Notes under the pieces: generated by a model | What the model saw: only the letters and a program-made list of their open reading frames with translations | Databases searched by the model: none | Told to the model about the DNA's origin: nothing | Part shown: in pieces, positions 1 to 7,116 of the stretch | How positions within the stretch are numbered: the stretch's first letter is position 1 | Layout of the letters: the number at the start of each line of letters is the position of its first letter | Program-made: the position numbers and the translations under genes | Origin: Ancylobacter novellus | GTDB taxonomy: Bacteria > Pseudomonadota > Alphaproteobacteria > Rhizobiales > Xanthobacteraceae | Assembly: GCA_003241485.1 (NCBI GenBank) | Contig: QFQD01000125.1 | Location: 1-7,116 of the forward strand | Length of the DNA stretch: 7,116 nucleotides | Direction of reading: 5' to 3'

Positions 1-785
1 CCGGCGACCGTGCTCCAGATGGCATCCTTGATGCCGACGGCCGGCGGCGGGGCGACGATGGTCGGCGGATCGGGGTTCTTCTGCCCATCCGGCATCAGTC
101 GCGCGAACCAGAGTTCGCCATCCGTGTAGTAGCGGTCGCCGCCGCCATTGCGGCCGAACAGGGTCGGGCCGAGCCCGGTGACCTGATAGACATCGCGCAC
201 CACGCCGGCGCTCTTGAGATCGTCGATGATGAGGTCGCGCACCGCGTCGACATTTGGGCCGATATGGTGCGTGACAGCGCCGGTGTAGTGGCTGAGGCCC
301 ACACCCCGGTCATAAGTCGCCGAGCCGAGCCAGACCGGCGCGCCCTCCATGCCGGCGTCCATCACCTTCCAGAAGCGCACATGGTCGCGCCGGTCGGCGC
401 TGCGGCCGACCTCCTTCTCAAAGGCGAGGTCCTCGACACGCCCATCATAATAGAGCGGGCTGACCGGCGCCTGCGGATCGGGGCGCCCGAGCAGCACCGA
501 GCCGACGATCTCGATGCTCGACTTGAGTGTCACGGGATCGGCCGCCTGCCACCCGGCCGCGTACATCGCGCGGATGACGTCTTCGCGCGAGCCGACCAGG
601 CCGATGTCGATGGGGTCGCCGGGAATGCCCTGCTTCGTCTGCGTGACCATCGGCAGGTGCTTGATGCCAGGCTGGCGCTCGTGATGCGTCCACAGACGCG
701 GCAGCATCACGTAAGCCAGCAGCGCCCACACGAGGAGAGCACCGAGGCTCCACCATAATGCGTGCGCCGCATCCTTCTCGATCAT
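1..785 (-). CDS. LssY C-terminal domain protein, membrane-anchored (partial, 3' end outside window)
   Basis: The open frame reads leftward from an ATG at 785-783 and stays open to base 1: 261 complete codons, with the C-terminus missing. Residues about 9-28 (ALWWSLGALLVWALLAYVML) form one hydrophobic segment after a short charged start, so the protein is probably an N-terminally anchored inner-membrane protein. The rest resembles the LssY C-terminal family (named after Legionella LssY). Diagnostic stretches are GIPGDPIDIGLVGS (53-66), AAGWQAADP (76-84), VLLGRPDPQAPVSPLYYDGR (97-116), DHVRFWK (134-140), WLGSATYDRGVGLS (152-165) and THHIGPNVDAVRD (172-184). The family's biochemical role is unknown. 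The domain is often found attached to DedA- or PAP2-phosphatase-like membrane domains, which I do not see here. The start lies 5 bases after the metH stop, with AGGG (792-789) only 3 bases upstream, so translation probably depends on coupling to metH. The family call is from recognition of motifs, not a search. Confidence 0.8.
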   Translation of the reverse strand, partial: MIEKDAAHALWWSLGALLVWALLAYVMLPRLWTHHERQPGIKHLPMVTQTKQGIPGDPIDIGLVGSREDVIRAMYAAGWQAADPVTLKSSIEIVGSVLLGRPDPQAPVSPLYYDGRVEDLAFEKEVGRSADRRDHVRFWKVMDAGMEGAPVWLGSATYDRGVGLSHYTGAVTHHIGPNVDAVRDLIIDDLKSAGVVRDVYQVTGLGPTLFGRNGGGDRYYTDGELWFARLMPDGQKNPDPPTIVAPPPAVGIKDAIWSTVA

Positions 786-790
786 GTGCC

Positions 791-4549
<3,759 letters not shown>

Positions 4550-4556
4550 GGTGCAG

Positions 4557-4561
4557 CTCCT
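4557..4561 (-). promoter_or_regulatory. Ribosome binding site of metH (decides the start)
   Basis: The minus strand reads AGGAG at 4561-4557, 7 bases before the ATG at 4549. It supports this start over the in-frame ATG at 4603, which has no comparable site and would begin inside the repeat hairpin region. Confidence 0.8.
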
Positions 4562-4564
4562 GCT

Positions 4565-4600
4565 CCCTCTCCCCATCGAGGAGAAGGTCGGGGTGAGGGG
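4565..4600 (-). repeat. REP-like GC-rich hairpin element before metH
   Basis: On the transcribed strand CCTTCTCC (4587-4580) can pair with GGAGAGGG (4572-4565), an 8-bp stem with one G-U pair and a 7-base loop. It is preceded by CCCCTCACCCC (4600-4590). The combination of a ctcaccc block and a ctctcccc/ggggagag hairpin is typical of small dispersed intergenic repeats in many proteobacterial genomes. It produces characteristic spurious peptides (PLTPTFSS and PSPRPSPRWGEG in two frames here). The stem ends 3 bases before the metH ribosome binding site, so it could affect ribosome access or mRNA stability, but that is inference. There is no U-tract, so it is not a standard terminator. Confidence 0.55.
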
Positions 4601-4722
4601 CATTCGCGCGCAGGATGTCCTGAATCCGCACGAGCACCCCCCTCGATATTGTCGTTCACGTCGTTATTCCAGAACCGGATGACGAACTAGCCAAAACCCC
4701 GATCATGCGCGTTCTTTCCGCG

Positions 4723-4736
4723 TCCGCCTTGGCGGA
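4723..4736. other. Inverted repeat just downstream of metF
   Basis: The 14-base sequence TCCGCCTTGGCGGA is perfectly palindromic. On the metF transcript it can fold into a short stem of five base pairs with a CAAG loop, starting 9 bases after the stop codon, and a flanking CCGC/GCGG pair could extend it. No run of U follows, so an intrinsic terminator is not supported. A 3'-end stabilising or processing hairpin is possible. Confidence 0.35.
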
Positions 4737-4745
4737 GTGGTGCGG

Positions 4746-5675
4746 TTACGCCGCCGCCTGCCCGTTGCCCTGCGCGCTCACCTCCTGCGGCGGGCGGATG
4801 CCCAGCAGGTGGCAGACGGCGTAGACGAGGTCGGCGCGGTTGAGCGTATAGAAATGGAACTCGGTGACGCCGCGATCCACGAGGTCGAACACCTGCTCGG
4901 CCGCCACCGCTGCGGCGATCAGCTTGCGTGTCTCCGGGTCGTTATCGAGGCCCTCGAAGCGCGCCGCCAGCCACTCCGGCATATAGGTGCCGGTCTTGGA
5001 GGAGAAGTTCTTGGCCTGCTTGAAGTTCGACACCGGCAGGATGCCCGGCACGACCGGCACGTCGATGCCGCGCGCGCGCACCTTGTCGAGGTAGCGGAAA
5101 TAAAGGTCGTTATCGAAGAAGCACTGGGTGATGGCGCGCGTCGCCCCGGCCTCCACCTTGGCGGCGAGGATGTCGAGGTCGGTGTCGAATGACGGGCTTT
5201 CCGGGTGCTTCTCCGGATAGGCCGAGACCGACACCTCGAAATTGGCGATGCGACGAATGCCGGCGACCAGTTCGGCCGAACTCCGGTAGCCCTCCGGGTG
5301 TGGCTCATAGGCCTGGCCGACACCGGTCGGCGGATCGCCGCGCAGCGCCACGATATGGCGCACGCCGGCATCCCAGTAGCCGCGCACGACCTCATCCACC
5401 TCGTCCTTCGAGGCGGAGACGCAAGTGAGGTGCGCCGCCGGGGCAAGGCGGGTTTCCTTGACGATGCGCTCGACCGTGGCGTGGGTGCGCTCGCGGGTCG
5501 AGCCGCCGGCGCCATAGGTCACCGAGACGAATTTCGGCGCCAGCGGCGCGAGGCGGGTGATGGAGTTCCACAGGGTGGCTTCCATCTCCGGCGTCTTCGG
5601 CGGGAAGAACTCGAAGGAGACGGAGATCGGCTTTCCTCCGCTGCGCCGGCTGCGGCGCTCGACTTCGGACGACAT
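4746..5675 (-). CDS. metF: Methylenetetrahydrofolate reductase
   Basis: MetF is a cytosolic flavoenzyme that reduces 5,10-methylenetetrahydrofolate to 5-methyltetrahydrofolate, the methyl donor for the methionine synthase encoded next to it. The 309-residue protein has the normal bacterial length, a single FAD-binding TIM barrel with no C-terminal regulatory domain. Visible motifs are FEFFPPKT (21-28) with the catalytic glutamate E22, VSVTYGAGGSTR (50-61), LRGDPP (111-116) with D114, equivalent to the FAD-tuning aspartate D120 of E. coli, SAYPEKHPE (151-159) and ITQCFFDN (182-189) with the folate-contacting Q184. The ATG at 5675-5673 shares one base with the TGA of the upstream regulator gene (TGATG) and has a near-ideal ribosome binding site, AAGGAGGT, at 5689-5682. 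The two genes are therefore almost certainly co-transcribed and translationally coupled. The N-terminal 15 residues are basic and variable, which is common in the family. Confidence 0.98.
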   Translation of the reverse strand: MSSEVERRSRRSGGKPISVSFEFFPPKTPEMEATLWNSITRLAPLAPKFVSVTYGAGGSTRERTHATVERIVKETRLAPAAHLTCVSASKDEVDEVVRGYWDAGVRHIVALRGDPPTGVGQAYEPHPEGYRSSAELVAGIRRIANFEVSVSAYPEKHPESPSFDTDLDILAAKVEAGATRAITQCFFDNDLYFRYLDKVRARGIDVPVVPGILPVSNFKQAKNFSSKTGTYMPEWLAARFEGLDNDPETRKLIAAAVAAEQVFDLVDRGVTEFHFYTLNRADLVYAVCHLLGIRPPQEVSAQGNGQAAA

Positions 5676-6685
5676 CAGGCGACCTCCTTCTTATTCAGTG
5701 TGTCGGCGAGCGCGATGCGCGGATCGCGCGCCAGCCAGAGCGAGACGGTGAGCCGGCCTTCGCCGGATTTTCCATTATCGGGCGACAGCAGCCGATGTGA
5801 CTGCGGCACGAGGCCGGCCTGGGTAAGCCAGCTTTCCATGATCTCCGGCGCGAAGCCGAGGCGGCGATGGGCGTGCTCGTCGCGCAGGAATTCGAGGTCG
5901 TGCGGATCGAAATCGACCACCAGCAGCCGCCCGCCGGGCTTCAGCACCCGCGCCGCTTCCTTCAACGCGCGCGGCGCGTCTTCCAGGAAGTGCAGCACCT
6001 GATGGACGATCACCACGTCGAAGGCGTCGCGCGGCAGAGCGAGATTGTAGATGTCGCCCTGCCGGACGGTGGCGTTGCGCACCCCCGCCCGCTCCAGATT
6101 GGCGCGGGCGACAGAGAGCATGTCGGCCGATAGATCAATGCCGAGCCCGCGTTCCATCTCGCCGGAAAACAGTTCGAGAATACGCCCCGTGCCGGTGCCG
6201 AGATCGAGCAGGCTGCCGACCCGCGCCCCGGCGAGGATCGACCTGATGGCCGCTTCCACCTCCTCCTCGGGCGCGTGGAGGCGGCGTATGGCGTCCCATT
6301 CATGCGCATGGGCGCGGAAATATTCCTGCGCGTGGGCCGCGCGGACGGTGCGCACCGCCTCCAGCCGCTCACGGTCGCGCAGCAGCACCTCATCGTCCGG
6401 CGCCATCAGGTCGAGCAGCGCATCGGTCAGCGCCGCGGCCGGCGCCTCGGTGGCGCGCCGATAGAACACCCAGCTCGCCTCGCGAAACCGCTCCACCAGA
6501 CCGGCTTCGGCCAAAAGCTTGAGATGGCGCGAGATTCGCGGCTGCGACTGGCCGAGAATCTCGGTAAGCTCGGATACGGTCAGTTCGCCCTCGCCGATCA
6601 GCGCCAGCAGGCGCAGACGCGTGTCCTCACCGGCCGCCTTGAGGCCGTCGAGCAGGGACGCGAAATCGAGCGAGGAACCGGACAC
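5675..6685 (-). CDS. ArsR-family winged-helix regulator fused to SAM-dependent methyltransferase domain (SahR-like)
   Basis: The 336-residue protein has two parts. Residues about 8-80 form an ArsR-type winged helix, with recognition helix SQPRISRHLKLLAEAGLV (47-64) and wing SWVFYRR. Residues about 120-290 form a class I methyltransferase fold with motif I LLDLGTGTGR (159-168), the acidic motif II residue in GIDLS (D184), and VLKPGGRLLVVDFDPHD after the motif usually found near beta-5. The place where metal-sensing ArsR proteins have ELCVCDL reads ELTVSEL (34-40), and the protein has no cysteine at all, so metal sensing through cysteine is excluded. SahR-type regulators of methionine metabolism in Proteobacteria respond to SAH; this protein's position ahead of metF and metH fits that role, with the methyltransferase-like domain as the sensor. 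Whether it also methylates something cannot be read from the sequence. The start is GTG (6685-6683), with GGAG 5 bases upstream (6694-6691). Alternative: a true methyltransferase with a DNA-binding domain. Confidence 0.9.
   Translation of the reverse strand: MSGSSLDFASLLDGLKAAGEDTRLRLLALIGEGELTVSELTEILGQSQPRISRHLKLLAEAGLVERFREASWVFYRRATEAPAAALTDALLDLMAPDDEVLLRDRERLEAVRTVRAAHAQEYFRAHAHEWDAIRRLHAPEEEVEAAIRSILAGARVGSLLDLGTGTGRILELFSGEMERGLGIDLSADMLSVARANLERAGVRNATVRQGDIYNLALPRDAFDVVIVHQVLHFLEDAPRALKEAARVLKPGGRLLVVDFDPHDLEFLRDEHAHRRLGFAPEIMESWLTQAGLVPQSHRLLSPDNGKSGEGRLTVSLWLARDPRIALADTLNKKEVA
5682..5689 (-). promoter_or_regulatory. Strong ribosome binding site of metF inside the upstream gene
   Basis: The minus strand reads AAGGAGGT at 5689-5682, 6 bases before the metF ATG at 5675. 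It is a full-length Shine-Dalgarno match and lies in the last codons (KKEVA) of the regulator gene. metF can thus be translated both by termination-reinitiation at TGATG and independently. Confidence 0.85.
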
Positions 6686-6708
6686 GGGAACTCCGAAACA
6701 GATATAAA
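6679..6708 (+). promoter_or_regulatory. Possible sigma-70-type promoter for trmO
   Basis: CGGACA (6679-6684, four of six consensus bases) and TATAAA (6703-6708, five of six) are separated by 18 bases. The -10 element overlaps the palindrome at 6704-6719, so a bound repressor would block it. The -35 lies within the first codons of the divergent gene. For the minus-strand operon I find no equally good pair; TTGCGC with TAAAGA at a 17-base spacing is the best and is weak. Confidence 0.3.
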
Positions 6709-6775
6709 GATATCTTTATGTCTTATTTTGAGCCCGCGCAAGCCAGTTTGGCATGGATATTCGCAGGCCTTTGCA
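6686..6775. other. Divergent intergenic region between the regulator and trmO
   Basis: These 90 bases separate the two divergent start codons and contain the operator-like palindrome, the regulator's ribosome binding site (GGAG, 6694-6691) and the -10 element proposed for trmO. The part from about 6724 to 6775 shows no further symmetry or repeat that I can support. Confidence 0.7.
6704..6719. promoter_or_regulatory. Perfect 16-bp palindrome, candidate operator of the ArsR-type regulator
   Basis: ATAAAGATATCTTTAT is its own reverse complement. Allowing one mismatched pair, the symmetry extends to 6700-6723 (11 of 12 arm pairs). It is AT-rich in a GC-rich region, sits 18 bases before the regulator's GTG and 56 bases before the divergent trmO ATG, and has the size and symmetry expected for a dimeric ArsR-type repressor. 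It overlaps the best -10 candidate for the plus-strand gene. Binding by the neighbouring regulator is inferred from position and symmetry. I recall SahR sites as similar AT-rich palindromes but cannot confirm the exact consensus. Confidence 0.75.
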
Positions 6776-7116
6776 ATGACACCGAGCGACACACCCTCCC
6801 CGACCACGCCGCCCGCCGAAATCGACAGCACGACCGGCTTCGGCGTTCGCCCGGGGGAAAGGACGGTCGACCTGCCCGCGCAGCCCGATGCCGGGCTGTA
6901 CTTCATCGGCCGTATCCGCACGCCGTGGCGCAGTCGCACCGCGTGCCCGCGCAATGCGCGCGAGTCGCAGGAGGTGTGCACGGTCGAACTCGACCCCGAC
7001 TTCCGCCCCGCGCTGGCGGGGCTGGAGGGCACCACCCATCTCTGGCTGCTCTATTTCATGGACAAGGCGCCGCGCAATCTCGTGGTGCAGGTGCCGCGGC
7101 AATATGGACGGGGCCG
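6776..7116 (+). CDS. trmO: TrmO/TsaA-family tRNA N6-methyltransferase (partial, 3' end outside window)
   Basis: The ATG at 6776 opens a frame that stays open to the window end: 113 complete codons. TrmO (TsaA/YaeB; VirR in Agrobacterium) uses SAM to N6-methylate t6A37 in certain threonine tRNAs, next to the anticodon. Family stretches visible are GLYFIGRIRTPW (40-51), CPRNARES (57-64), LDPDFRPALAGLEGTTHLWLLYFM (start 72, end 95) and APRNLVVQVPRQYGRG (98-113). The conserved segment with the arginine and RPNPI-type motif lies beyond the window. The first 41 residues are a proline- and threonine-rich leader (MTPSDTPSPTTPPAE) with no family similarity that I recognise. No other ATG or GTG in frame precedes the conserved core. 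The ribosome binding site is poor (only CAGG at 6764-6767). The gene diverges from the SAM/SAH-linked regulator and may share its operator. Confidence 0.87.
   Translation, partial: MTPSDTPSPTTPPAEIDSTTGFGVRPGERTVDLPAQPDAGLYFIGRIRTPWRSRTACPRNARESQEVCTVELDPDFRPALAGLEGTTHLWLLYFMDKAPRNLVVQVPRQYGRG

Larger units (their letters stand above)
4550..4745. other. Intergenic region between metF and metH (196 bases)
   Basis: This gap is long for two genes of one pathway. It holds the hairpin after metF (4723-4736), a small imperfect inverted repeat on the minus strand (CAGGACATCCTG, about 4615-4626), the REP-like element (4565-4600) and the metH ribosome binding site. I find no convincing gene, no copy of the AAGATATCTT palindrome seen upstream of the regulator, and no recognisable core of a SAM, SAH or cobalamin riboswitch. 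I cannot tell whether metH is read through from metF or has its own promoter here. Confidence 0.6.

Noticed and set aside
264..758. A 164-codon open frame on the plus strand at the left end
   Set aside because: It is opposite the LssY-type gene, whose frame shows recognisable family motifs and a membrane segment; the plus-strand translation shows none.
4723..4736. Rho-independent terminator after metF
   Set aside because: The inverted repeat is short and is followed by GGAAAGAACG rather than a U-tract.
4550..4745. SAM, SAH or cobalamin riboswitch upstream of metH
   Set aside because: None of the conserved cores or pseudoknot arrangements I know could be recognised by eye. A covariance-model search would be the decisive test.
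5205..6002. A 265-codon plus-strand open frame spanning the metF-regulator junction
   Set aside because: It runs antisense across two well-supported genes and has no recognisable domain.
6716..7102. Minus-strand open frames opposite trmO
   Set aside because: They lie opposite a frame with clear TrmO family motifs and themselves read as low-complexity, arginine-rich antisense translation.

Overview
This is a chromosomal, housekeeping-type window from a high-GC alphaproteobacterium. The protein sequences and the gene set (ArsR-methyltransferase fusion, metF, metH, LssY C-terminal protein, divergent trmO) look most like the order Hyphomicrobiales, possibly the Xanthobacteraceae. The order is a reasonable inference; the family is only an impression. 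I see no insertion sequence, phage gene, tRNA, rRNA or CRISPR array.

Layout. Four genes run on the minus strand, transcribed from right to left: (1) an ArsR-type winged-helix domain fused to a SAM-dependent methyltransferase domain (5675-6685); (2) metF, methylenetetrahydrofolate reductase (4746-5675), overlapping gene 1 by one base; (3) metH, cobalamin-dependent methionine synthase (791-4549), after a 196-base gap that carries a REP-like hairpin; (4) a membrane-anchored LssY C-terminal-domain protein that begins 5 bases after metH and runs off the left edge (<1-785). On the plus strand, diverging from gene 1, a TrmO/TsaA-family tRNA methyltransferase gene starts at 6776 and runs off the right edge. 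The 90-base divergent intergenic region holds a perfect 16-bp palindrome (6704-6719), the obvious candidate operator.

How they work together. MetF makes 5-methyltetrahydrofolate and MetH uses it, through cobalamin, to turn homocysteine into methionine, the precursor of SAM. The first gene of the cluster joins a DNA-binding domain to a domain of the type that binds SAM or S-adenosylhomocysteine (SAH), and it has no cysteine. This fits a regulator that reads methyl-cycle status through SAM or SAH and controls metF-metH, as described for SahR-type regulators. The palindrome next to its start fits autoregulation.

Novelty. Nothing here is a clearly new system. The points most worth a second look are the palindromic operator candidate shared by the two divergent genes, a perfect 21-bp in-frame tandem duplication that adds seven residues to the folate-binding domain of MetH, and the coupling of an LssY-type membrane protein of unknown function to the end of metH.
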